Notes under the pieces: generated by a model | Databases searched by the model: none | Told to the model about the DNA's origin: nothing | Seen by the model: only the letters and a program-made list of their open reading frames with translations | Part shown: in pieces, positions 1 to 6,417 of the stretch | How the letters are laid out: each line of letters starts with the position of its first letter | How positions within the stretch are numbered: position 1 is the stretch's first letter | Program-made: the position numbers and the translations under genes | Assembly (NCBI GenBank): GCA_018065345.1 | Contig: JAGHTM010000093.1 | Span: 1-9,056 of the forward strand | Source: Candidatus Enterousia merdequi | Lineage (GTDB): Bacteria > Pseudomonadota > Alphaproteobacteria > Rs-D84 | Direction: 5' to 3' | DNA: 9,056 nt

Positions 1-1332
1 ATGAGAAACCAATAATATTGCACCACGATATTGATTTAGTGCATCTTCCAATATAGATATACTTTTGATTTCAAGGTTATTTGTCGGTTCATCCAGTATC
101 AGTAAATCCGGCTGATTGTTTCCACCCAGAAATGCTGCCAATGTCGCCTTTAATAATTCACCACCCGACAATGTTCCAACTTTCTGTAACGCAGCATCAT
201 TACGAAAACCAAAGTTCGCAGCAATCATGTGTGCATCATGTTTAACACACCCGGATACTGCCATTATATTTTCAATAATGTTTTTATTTTTATCCAGATT
301 AGATAAATCTTGATTTATATGTGCGATTTTTCCAAATGTTTTTACCATCCCTGATTGTGGTTTTAATTCACCATAAATAAGTTTTAACAATGTTGATTTT
401 CCAGAACCATTTTTTCCAACCAAACGCATTCTTTGTCCTCCATATAATGATAAACTAAAATTATGAAAAATCGCTTTGTCATTATACGCGAAACATAAAT
501 CAGAAATTTGCACCAATTCTTTGCTGTAAAACGGTTTATTCGGCACAGGAATTTTAATTGTTTCGTTTCGCATCTGTTCAGACAAAGTTTTTTGAAAACT
601 AATTTGACCTTCTAACTTTTTCTGAATAACCGCACGTTTTTTTGCTTCTGTTTCTTGACTTTTTCCTTTTAATGCGTTTTGCTCTAATCTGCTACGACGC
701 GAACTTGCAATTTCCTTTTGTTGTTTATATTCATGATGCTGTCTGGTATTTTGTGCGATGTTCAACGAATTATTTAACCTGGCAATAGATTTTTGGGTAT
801 TAGTATATTTTGAATATAAATTATCTGATTCAATTTGTTTTTGTTCCAAATAAAAATCATAATTTCCACCATATACTTTCAGTTTACCATTTTGTAATTC
901 GACTATTTTATCTACTTGTTGTAATAATTCTCTATCGTGCGAAACAATCACAGCACCACGTGGATATGCGTTTAATTGTTCAAAGAACACTTGTTTTGCA
1001 TCACTGTCCAGATTATTGGTTGGTTCGTCTAATAACAAAATATCGGCATTACTTTCAAATGCACGCATCAGAGCAAACATTTGCTGTTCACCACCACTTT
1101 TAGAATCTGATATATTGATTTGATTCAACATATATACACATGCGTCTTTATTTATATTACCAGAATCAGGCAACAAATCCCCAGACAACAACTTTAACAA
1201 AGTTGTTTTTCCACATCCATTATCACCAATTATTGCTACATGCTCATTATCGTTAAACACAAATGAAACATCATCTAACAAATTATTGTCATCATATCCA
1301 AAAAATACTTTTGCTAAAGAAATAAAAGCCAT
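1..1332 (-). CDS. ABC-F family ATPase, C-terminus cut by window edge
   Basis: This is a soluble tandem ATP-binding-cassette protein of the ABC-F class. The family acts on the ribosome as translation factors or antibiotic-protection proteins rather than as transporters. The frame is open for 444 codons from ATG 1330-1332 to the left edge, so the C-terminus is missing. Cassette 1 has Walker A GDNGCGKTT (residues 36-44), signature KSGGE (78-82), Walker B ILLLDEPTNNLD (98-109) and H-loop His132. A charged, helical-looking linker spans about 158-245. Cassette 2 has Walker A GKNGSGKST (306-314), a Q-loop Gln near 341, LSGGE (388-392), LLILDEPTNNLE and an H-loop VSH at the edge. No membrane segments are seen. 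Cassette 1 has only 37 residues from the Walker A Lys to the signature Ser, against 77 in cassette 2. From memory this resembles Vga/Lsa/Msr-type resistance ABC-Fs. A weak AAAGGG Shine-Dalgarno precedes the start. Family assignment is firm; a resistance role is inference. Confidence 0.95.
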   Translation of the reverse strand, partial: MAFISLAKVFFGYDDNNLLDDVSFVFNDNEHVAIIGDNGCGKTTLLKLLSGDLLPDSGNINKDACVYMLNQINISDSKSGGEQQMFALMRAFESNADILLLDEPTNNLDSDAKQVFFEQLNAYPRGAVIVSHDRELLQQVDKIVELQNGKLKVYGGNYDFYLEQKQIESDNLYSKYTNTQKSIARLNNSLNIAQNTRQHHEYKQQKEIASSRRSRLEQNALKGKSQETEAKKRAVIQKKLEGQISFQKTLSEQMRNETIKIPVPNKPFYSKELVQISDLCFAYNDKAIFHNFSLSLYGGQRMRLVGKNGSGKSTLLKLIYGELKPQSGMVKTFGKIAHINQDLSNLDKNKNIIENIMAVSGCVKHDAHMIAANFGFRNDAALQKVGTLSGGELLKATLAAFLGGNNQPDLLILDEPTNNLEIKSISILEDALNQYRGAILLVSH

Positions 1333-1451
1333 AATAAAACCCTTTTTATTGCAATTCAACAGCTACACATTGCCATGTGCGATTTATAAAAAATTACAAT
1401 TTATATACGCATCGGGTTTTATCCTTATTTTATATTACACACTATCATTGT

Positions 1452-1480
1452 ATTACAAACATATATAAAATCAAGATAAT
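1452..1480 (+). promoter_or_regulatory. Possible distal sigma70-type promoter of the calcium ATPase
   Basis: A -35-like ATTACA (1452-1457) is separated by exactly 17 bases from a -10-like GATAAT (1475-1480). A start near 1487 would give a leader of about 70 bases. The region is AT-rich, so chance matches are likely. Confidence 0.35.
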
Positions 1481-1500
1481 TCCATAGTATTTGTTTCTTA

Positions 1501-1529
1501 TTGAGAGACAGACGTTTTTCAAGTATTCT
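1501..1529 (+). promoter_or_regulatory. Possible proximal sigma70-type promoter of the calcium ATPase
   Basis: TTGAGA (1501-1506, five of six to TTGACA) is followed after 17 bases by TATTCT (1524-1529, four of six to TATAAT). Transcription would start near 1536 and leave a leader of about 22 bases carrying the AAGGA site. If real, it excludes translation from the upstream TTG at 1501. Confidence 0.4.
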
Positions 1530-1557
1530 ATCATTGTATATTATCAAAGGAAAACAA

Positions 1558-4203
1558 ATGCAAATTACCGGTCTAACCAGCAAACAAGTTATTGCTAATC
1601 GAAAAAAATACGGTGAAAATATAATTCCATCTGTACCGTTAAAAACGGTTTGGGATTTTTTCAAAGAAATCTGTTTTGATAAATTAAATCTTATTTTGTT
1701 GATTTTATTATCATTATTAACATTTATAGCATTTATTGGATACGGTTCTTGGACAGAGCCAGCAGGAATTGCAATTGTATTATTTGTTGTTTATACAGTA
1801 GGAATTTTTACCAAAACAAAAGCACAAAAAAGCACAAATGAGTTATTAAACAAGTCGGCAATTCGTTACTGTAAAGTTATACGAGACAACAAAATAAAAC
1901 GAATAAACACTACTGAAATTGTTATATCAGATATCATTATATTACAGTCTGGTGAAACAATCCCGGCAGATGGCTATATCATAGACGGAAAGATTTCAGT
2001 CAACAATTCTGTATTAAACGGGGAAAGCGAAGAAGTTATAAAAAAGCCTATTGCGAACTATAAATACAAACAAAAAAATAATTTTTCTAATGACGATTAT
2101 GTAAGCACAAATTTATTGTTTTCTGGAACATCTGTTCAATCTGGCGAAGGATATATGTTAGTGACAAGCATAGGTAAAAACACAGAAAACGCAAAAACTC
2201 TTCTGGCTATGCGTCAAGTCAAAGAAGTAAAAACTGATTTAGACATAAAACTTGAACACTTTGCTTCACAAGTTTCTATGATTGGATATATATTTGCTTT
2301 GGCATTTTTTATAATAATGATGCTGATTCATATTGTCAAAACTGGTGGTATCCATAACTTTTTTAACTTGCCATTATGGGATATTATTCATACTGCAATA
2401 TTAAATATAACTATCGGTTTAACAGTGGTAGTTTCTATTGTTCCAGAAGGTTTACCGCTTATTATAAATATAATTGTGGCTCAAAATGCTAAAAAAATGC
2501 TTAAACATAATATTTTAGTAAAAAACACTCACAAAATAGCCGAAGCAGGAAACATCCAAATATTATGTACAGATAAAACAGGGACTTTAACATACGGCAA
2601 ATTGATTCCTATGACATGTTATCTTGGAAACACTACACAAATAGGTTTTGATTCTGACACAGAACTTGGACAAATGATAGCAGCCAATCTTGTTCTTAAT
2701 TCGGAAGCCGTATATGACGATAAAGCGATGGCTATTGGGGGAACATCTACTCAAAGGGCTTTATTAGAAATAATTAAACCCTTTTCAAAAATGTACAAAA
2801 CTGTGACCAGTAAAAATACAGTTATAAATAAATTAGTATTCAATAGTGCGAATAAATTTTCTATGTCTAACATAAAATCTAAAACACATAATAAAATATT
2901 CGCTCATTATACTGGCGCCCCAGAAATCATTCTGGAACATACAAACAGATACATGGACATAGACGGAAAAAAGCACACAATAAATCATTCTAAAATTCGC
3001 AAATTATTATCACAAAATGCACGTCAAGCAAAACGTCTTATTGCTTTGGCATATTGTGAAACGAAAAATACAAATGAAAAAATTCAAGACAATTTAATTT
3101 TACTTGGTTTAATTGCTATACGTGACGATGTCCGGCAAGAAGTTCCTGCGGCAGTAAAACGCGTTCAAACAGCAGGTATTCAAACAATTATGATTACTGG
3201 CGACAATCTTGAAACAGCAACATCTATTGCAAAAGACGCAACTATTATAAATTCAGACCAAGATATCGCAATACTGGCATCTGATTTAGAACAAATGTCT
3301 GACAAAAAAATTATAGAGATTTTACCACAAATTCGTGTTATCGCACGCGCTACACCATTTACCAAATTACGCGTTGTCCAAGTCGCTCAAAAAATGGGTT
3401 TATGTATCGGTATGTGTGGCGATGGAACAAATGACGCCCCTGCTCTACGCCAAGCAGATGTTGGTTTCGCAATGGGAAGCGGGACAGACGTCTGCAAAGA
3501 AGCAAGTGATATTATAATTATTGATGATAACTATGTGTCCGTAGTTGACAGTATATTGTTTGGAAGAACATTTATTGAAAATGTAAATAAATTTTTAATG
3601 TTTCAGTTTCCTATAAATATCGCCATGATGTTTATATGCTTGGTTTGCCCTATATTTTATAATTCTATTGCTTTGACCGCAGTTCAAATATTGATGATAA
3701 ACATTGTAACAGATAGTCTAAACGCATTGGCTTTTGGTGGCGAACCAACCAAACCAGAATATATGTTAAGACAACCCGCTAAAAAAGGCGCACCTCTGAT
3801 AAACAAAACAATCTTTGATAAAACAGTTCTGGACGTAATTGTATTTTTCTTGATGATGATGATATTCGCTAATTTATTGGTAAAAAATCAATTAGTTTTA
3901 TCAGAATCACAAGCCATATCTGCAAGATTTGCTGTTTTAAGTATAGTTGCTATTATAAACGGATTTAACATTCGAGAAAACACAATAAATATATTCAAAG
4001 GTCTATCGAAAAATTTATTATTCATTGGCATAGCAATCATTGTCACGACATGGACAGTTTTATCTGTTCAATTTGGTGGAGATTATTTTGGCACATCACC
4101 ATTAAATATAAAACAATGGGGAATAATTGTTGCTTTGGCATTCCTTATCATACCATTAGATATGATAAGAAAAATGCTGATTAAACATAAAATTATATTT
4201 TAA
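1558..4203 (+). CDS. Calcium-transporting-type P-type ATPase (P2 class)
   Basis: This is an inner-membrane pump of the P2 ATPase family, most likely exporting Ca2+ with ATP hydrolysis. The 881-residue length is usual for bacterial members. In order: cation-ATPase N-terminal domain; M1-M2 (about 40-85); actuator motif LNGES (153-157, Asn where Thr is usual); M3-M4 with PEGLP (296-300); phosphorylation motif DKTGTLT (Asp339); nucleotide-binding domain; TGD (547-549); hinge GDGTND (621-626); then M5-M10. M5 carries Asn687, and M6 carries Asn715 and Asp719 in INIVTDSLNALA. With the Glu of PEGLP these match the single Ca2+ site of PMCA-like pumps. The usual KGAPE is TGAPE at 452-456. I chose ATG 1558, not the TTG at 1501, because AAGGA (1547-1551) sits 6 bases upstream and the extra 19 residues look unlike the family. 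It converges on the LysR gene and shares its stop region. Ion specificity is inferred from motifs; Na+, K+ or Mn2+ transport is not excluded. Confidence 0.93.
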   Translation: MQITGLTSKQVIANRKKYGENIIPSVPLKTVWDFFKEICFDKLNLILLILLSLLTFIAFIGYGSWTEPAGIAIVLFVVYTVGIFTKTKAQKSTNELLNKSAIRYCKVIRDNKIKRINTTEIVISDIIILQSGETIPADGYIIDGKISVNNSVLNGESEEVIKKPIANYKYKQKNNFSNDDYVSTNLLFSGTSVQSGEGYMLVTSIGKNTENAKTLLAMRQVKEVKTDLDIKLEHFASQVSMIGYIFALAFFIIMMLIHIVKTGGIHNFFNLPLWDIIHTAILNITIGLTVVVSIVPEGLPLIINIIVAQNAKKMLKHNILVKNTHKIAEAGNIQILCTDKTGTLTYGKLIPMTCYLGNTTQIGFDSDTELGQMIAANLVLNSEAVYDDKAMAIGGTSTQRALLEIIKPFSKMYKTVTSKNTVINKLVFNSANKFSMSNIKSKTHNKIFAHYTGAPEIILEHTNRYMDIDGKKHTINHSKIRKLLSQNARQAKRLIALAYCETKNTNEKIQDNLILLGLIAIRDDVRQEVPAAVKRVQTAGIQTIMITGDNLETATSIAKDATIINSDQDIAILASDLEQMSDKKIIEILPQIRVIARATPFTKLRVVQVAQKMGLCIGMCGDGTNDAPALRQADVGFAMGSGTDVCKEASDIIIIDDNYVSVVDSILFGRTFIENVNKFLMFQFPINIAMMFICLVCPIFYNSIALTAVQILMINIVTDSLNALAFGGEPTKPEYMLRQPAKKGAPLINKTIFDKTVLDVIVFFLMMMIFANLLVKNQLVLSESQAISARFAVLSIVAIINGFNIRENTINIFKGLSKNLLFIGIAIIVTTWTVLSVQFGGDYFGTSPLNIKQWGIIVALAFLIIPLDMIRKMLIKHKIIF
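4200..4203. other. Interlocked stop codons of two convergent genes (TTAA)
   Basis: The palindrome TTAA supplies TAA to the plus-strand ATPase (4201-4203) and TAA to the minus-strand LysR gene (4202-4200). There is no intergenic space and no hairpin-plus-T-tract terminator nearby, so each transcript must run into the coding sequence of the other or end by another mechanism. Confidence 0.95.
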
Positions 4204-5108
4204 TACAAAATTTCTACTGGGATTTGTTGTTCTTTACAGAAATTTATAAAGAACAAAGCAAATGCTTTAATTTTTTTGGTTTCTGCAACTTCTGTTCTGC
4301 AAATACAATGAACTTCTGTTTCATATTCAAAAGGTATATTATCTATAGGCACAAGATTTTCACTATATTTTTCAAACCAAGATGGCAAAACAGTTATTCC
4401 GTCACCTGCATTTACCAATCGATATATCAAAGCCAATGAATCAGATGTTGTATTCAAATGTTTTGCACGTTTTAATACACACTGGTATTCTGGCAGATTA
4501 AGGTAACGTTTAACCATACACAAATCATAATTTTCCAGCAAATCATCAATATCTTTTGGCATTCCATGTTTGTCTAAATACTGTTGACTTGTATAAAATT
4601 TAGTATGTGCTTTGAATTTGAATAAAAGTTTGCCGTGAATATTTGGATGTGTTTTAGCGTTCACAATCAAGATATCTGTATTTTCAATATCCGGATCTTG
4701 TCTCATCAAAAGATCCAAACGAATATTTGGGTATCTTGCATAGAATTCAGACATATTTTTCATAATAAAACTACCAATTAAACCTTCTTCGGTCCATACA
4801 GAAATAAAACCCGAAAGGTCGTCAAAATTGGCAAATTTATTCAAAATACTATCAAGTATTTTTTCTATGCAATCTATCTCGTTATAAATAAGTTGAGTAG
4901 AATTTGTAGGATGACTTCCCTCGTAATTACGATTTATACACTTGGTATTAAGACGTGTTTCCAAATCTTTAATCAGTTGGGACATATTGGTATTTTTTAT
5001 ACCGTTTTCAAGGGCAGCAGTTTGAATGCTACCCTTGTCCACTACTTCTTTCAGAGCCAACAGCTCTTTTAAGAAAATTATTTTTGTTTTCAATGTCGAC
5101 ATACCCAT
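4200..5108 (-). CDS. LysR-type transcriptional regulator
   Basis: This is a DNA-binding regulator of the LysR family, and its 302 residues are typical. The N-terminal winged HTH (about residues 12-62) shows the family pattern: LKEVVDKGSIQTAA, then a recognition-helix region NMSQLIKDLETRLNTK. A divergent LysR substrate-binding domain follows, with YTSQQYLDKHGMP near the middle and NAGDGITVLPSWF near 255-267, the latter being a characteristic late motif. No membrane segment is visible. Two starts are possible: ATG 5106-5108 and ATG 5100-5102. Neither has a Shine-Dalgarno. A promoter-like -10 ends only 2 bases from the first, which favours the second and a nearly leaderless message. The gene lies 38 bp downstream of the small HTH gene on the same strand and ends inside the ATPase stop codon. 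Its target and ligand cannot be told. The neighbouring ATPase is convergent, so a classic divergent LysR-target arrangement is absent. Confidence 0.88.
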   Translation of the reverse strand: MGMSTLKTKIIFLKELLALKEVVDKGSIQTAALENGIKNTNMSQLIKDLETRLNTKCINRNYEGSHPTNSTQLIYNEIDCIEKILDSILNKFANFDDLSGFISVWTEEGLIGSFIMKNMSEFYARYPNIRLDLLMRQDPDIENTDILIVNAKTHPNIHGKLLFKFKAHTKFYTSQQYLDKHGMPKDIDDLLENYDLCMVKRYLNLPEYQCVLKRAKHLNTTSDSLALIYRLVNAGDGITVLPSWFEKYSENLVPIDNIPFEYETEVHCICRTEVAETKKIKAFALFFINFCKEQQIPVEILY

Positions 5109-5110
5109 AT

Positions 5111-5137
5111 ATTATACAGATAAACTTGATGTGTAAA
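5111..5137 (-). promoter_or_regulatory. Possible promoter of the LysR gene, giving a leaderless mRNA
   Basis: On the minus strand a perfect TATAAT (5116-5111) lies just upstream of the LysR start codons. TTTACA (5137-5132) precedes it with a 15-base spacer; TTGTTT (5140-5135) is an alternative with an 18-base spacer. A start 6-8 bases past the -10 falls between the ATGs at 5108 and 5102. The site occupies the 38-bp gap after the HTH gene, so LysR could be transcribed on its own as well as by read-through. Confidence 0.45.
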
Positions 5138-5146
5138 CAAAAATAT

Positions 5147-5380
5147 TTATGCTTCAACAATTATACATTTAACAAAATCGTCTAAACTTGAACCTGTGGC
5201 ATTCAAGATTTTAGCAATACTGTTAGTAGAAGGCCATCTTGGTTGTCCATATTTAGACCAACGTTTGCTTTTATTAAAAGAAGTTGCGTCTAAACCACTA
5301 AACTTTGCCAAACCAGAACAAGACATTTTGTGTTGATTTGCAAATCTATCTATTGCTGCCCAAATTTCGTTGTGTGTCAT
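5147..5380 (-). CDS. Stand-alone HTH protein resembling the DNA-binding domain of S24/LexA-like regulators
   Basis: This 77-residue protein is essentially one helix-turn-helix domain. The segment GLAKFSGLDATSFNKSKR (residues 23-40), followed by PRWPST and SIAKILNATGSSLDDFV, matches what I remember of the N-terminal domain of alphaproteobacterial regulators that normally continue into an S24 (LexA-type self-cleaving) peptidase, about 200 or more residues in all. Here the frame stops directly after the HTH. The 38 bp to the LysR start leave no room for a decayed peptidase domain. It could be a complete short repressor, a dominant-negative type regulator or a remnant. A strong Shine-Dalgarno and an intact frame argue that it is expressed. 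It is transcribed towards LysR and faces the lipoprotein operon across 413 bp of repeat-rich DNA, so it may control itself, LysR or that operon. Those targets are inference. Confidence 0.85.
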   Translation of the reverse strand: MTHNEIWAAIDRFANQHKMSCSGLAKFSGLDATSFNKSKRWSKYGQPRWPSTNSIAKILNATGSSLDDFVKCIIVEA

Positions 5381-5385
5381 ATTAT

Positions 5386-5393
5386 CCTCCTTT
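5386..5393 (-). promoter_or_regulatory. Near-perfect Shine-Dalgarno of the small HTH gene
   Basis: The minus strand reads AAAGGAGG at 5393-5386, five bases before ATG 5380. It is by far the strongest ribosome binding site in the window. It fixes the start of the HTH gene and supports its being translated. Confidence 0.9.
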
Positions 5394-5426
5394 GGTTGAT
5401 ATGCACTTGTTGTTTCTACACCAATG

Positions 5427-5455
5427 ATTATATTCTTTTTTTGAAATGTTATTCA
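5427..5455 (-). promoter_or_regulatory. Possible promoter of the small HTH gene
   Basis: A perfect TATAAT (5432-5427, minus strand) lies about 47 bases upstream of the HTH start. At 17-base spacing the -35 would be TGAATA (5455-5450), a poor match. The weak -35 touches the inverted repeat at 5455-5479, which could suit a regulated promoter. Confidence 0.35.
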
Positions 5456-5479
5456 CACCCGTTTTTATAAGATGGGTGT
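5455..5479. repeat. Inverted repeat ACACCC-N13-GGGTGT, possible operator
   Basis: Perfect 6-bp arms lie at 5455-5460 and 5474-5479, separated by 13 AT-rich bases. One arm abuts the predicted -35 of the HTH gene. The same hexamer recurs as single copies at 5724-5729 and 5758-5763 near the lipoprotein start. No T-tract follows, so a terminator is unlikely. Operator function is inference. Confidence 0.5.
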
Positions 5480-5543
5480 ATAAAAAATGGATATACCTCT
5501 GAATATGTTCATTATGAGAAAAATCACAAACATCAAAGTTATG

Positions 5544-5630
5544 AATAAAAACACACTAAAATCAAATAATTACGTTTTTATTTACAATCTCTTTTTTTAT
5601 TTCATAGTTATACAACCATGTGTTTTTATT
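5544..5630. repeat. 12-bp perfect inverted repeat with 63-bp spacer
   Basis: AATAAAAACACA at 5544-5555 is the exact reverse complement of TGTGTTTTTATT at 5619-5630. A shorter copy, GTTTTTATTT at 5574-5583, matches 5622-5631 as a direct repeat and could pair with the left arm instead. The low complexity reduces its weight, but the CACA/TGTG ends make chance less likely than for pure A/T arms. Confidence 0.5.
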
Positions 5631-5677
5631 TGGGATTTTGTTCTTAAAAAAATGTTAAAACCCTAGGAAAAAAAACA

Positions 5678-5706
5678 TTGATTTTTACACTAGCTTGTTT
5701 AATAAT
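5678..5706 (+). promoter_or_regulatory. Candidate promoter of the lipoprotein/surface-protein operon
   Basis: TTGATT (5678-5683) is followed after exactly 17 bases by AATAAT (5701-5706, five of six to TATAAT). An 8-A tract (5668-5675) sits immediately upstream, like an UP element. Transcription would start near 5713, giving an 80-base leader that contains two ACACCC copies and the GGTAAAT/ATTTACC inverted repeat. Confidence 0.5.
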
Positions 5707-5746
5707 CGCAAATGAAATTACAAACACCCTAAAAAAACAAGGGGAC

Positions 5747-5772
5747 GGTAAATTTCAACACCCATATTTACC
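5747..5772 (+). repeat. Inverted repeat GGTAAAT-N12-ATTTACC in the operon leader
   Basis: Perfect 7-bp arms lie at 5747-5753 and 5766-5772, with a 12-base loop that contains ACACCC. The structure ends 10 bases before the AAGGA ribosome binding site (5783-5787). It could be an mRNA hairpin next to the initiation region or a protein-binding site. Confidence 0.5.
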
Positions 5773-5793
5773 ACAACACAAAAAGGATAAAAC

Positions 5794-6408
5794 ATGAAAA
5801 AAATAGTATTTTGTTTAACAACATTAGCATTAGTTGCTTGTTCTGGAAGTTTTCAAACAAATAAAACTCAACGCCAAACAATATTGCGTTCAAAATTTAA
5901 CCAAGATTTACCACAATGGGTATTAGATAGTGCGGACAGCAGAATTATTGAAGAAAATGGCAAAACATATTTTGTCTCTGAAATCGTCAGATCAGAAAGA
6001 AGCAATAATACAGCGCAATTAGAAAGAGCAGCTTCATTGGACGCAGGTTCTCAATTAGCTGCAATGGCTGCCCAACAAATCAATACTGTTGTTAAATTAT
6101 CCGAAAATGATGAAAACATCAGAGATGCAAAATCTTCTATCCAAGCAATCAGCGAAACAAACATACAAATTTCAACAATTGTTCCAACTTCAACATATTG
6201 GCAATTGATTGAATATGCAGAAGGTGATCGCGAATATCATGCTTTTGCAAAAGTTCGCGTAAATTCACAAGAAATTGTTGATGCTATGGCAAAAGCATTT
6301 GTTTCTGCAAATCCAGATGTTAAAGAAGAAACAGCAAAAACTATTGTTGTGCGTTCTGCAACAAATATGAATTTGGATGATGTAAAACCAGATGAAAAAA
6401 TCTTTTAA
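5794..6408 (+). CDS. Lipoprotein with LPP20-like domain
   Basis: This 204-residue protein begins with a short lipoprotein signal peptide ending in the lipobox LVAC, so Cys16 would be lipidated. Ser at +2 suggests outer-membrane sorting under the E. coli Lol rule. After lipidation no other Cys remains. The body (about residues 37-165) has an opening PQWVLDS, then a YFVSEIVRS strand, a helix rich in Ala/Gln (QLERAASLDAGSQLAAMAAQ) and a closing YHAFAKVRVN strand. This is the layout of LPP20/FlgT-N type domains; I judge this by pattern, not by search. The start at ATG 5794 has AAGGA six bases upstream. The next gene begins 9 bases after the stop and carries a related-looking domain behind its signal peptide, so the two products probably work together at the envelope. 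The exact role is unknown. Confidence 0.85.
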   Translation: MKKIVFCLTTLALVACSGSFQTNKTQRQTILRSKFNQDLPQWVLDSADSRIIEENGKTYFVSEIVRSERSNNTAQLERAASLDAGSQLAAMAAQQINTVVKLSENDENIRDAKSSIQAISETNIQISTIVPTSTYWQLIEYAEGDREYHAFAKVRVNSQEIVDAMAKAFVSANPDVKEETAKTIVVRSATNMNLDDVKPDEKIF

Positions 6409-6417
6409 TAAACACAT

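Larger units (their letters stand above)
1333..1557. other. Divergent intergenic region between ABC-F and calcium ATPase genes
   Basis: This 225-bp gap separates two divergently transcribed genes and is very AT-rich. It holds two possible plus-strand promoters for the ATPase (listed separately) and the ATPase ribosome binding site AAGGA at 1547-1551. A small inverted repeat, cacat/atgtg with a 4-base loop, lies at 1366-1379, nearer the ABC-F start. I found no convincing minus-strand -35/-10 pair for the ABC-F gene, although TATAAA-like boxes are present. No leader peptide or attenuator could be supported. Confidence 0.6.
5381..5793. other. Repeat-rich divergent intergenic region
   Basis: This 413-bp region holds no supportable gene on either strand. 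It contains the ribosome binding sites of both flanking genes, a TATAAT on the minus strand (5432-5427) and a plus-strand promoter candidate (5678-5706). It also has three separate inverted repeats and four copies of ACACCC or its complement (5455-5460, 5474-5479, 5724-5729, 5758-5763). A-tracts of 7-8 bases occur at 5646-5652, 5668-5675 and 5730-5736. A small RNA encoded here is possible but nothing specific supports one. Confidence 0.7.

Noticed and set aside
810..1103. Plus-strand open frame inside the ABC-F gene
   Set aside because: It lies opposite a clear ABC-F coding frame with all catalytic motifs intact, and shows no recognisable protein pattern.
1501..1557. TTG at 1501 as an upstream start for the ATPase, adding 19 residues
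   Set aside because: There is no ribosome binding site before it, the added residues do not look like the family, and ATG 1558 has AAGGA at ideal spacing. The stretch also overlaps a plausible promoter.
1286..1664. Short open frames in the divergent intergenic region on both strands
   Set aside because: They overlap the ABC-F start or the ATPase N-terminus, have low-complexity composition and have no convincing ribosome binding sites.
5629..5664. Possible terminator hairpin formed by gggattttg and gttaaaaccc
   Set aside because: The pairing needs a bulge, the stem is mostly A/T, and no T-tract follows on either strand.
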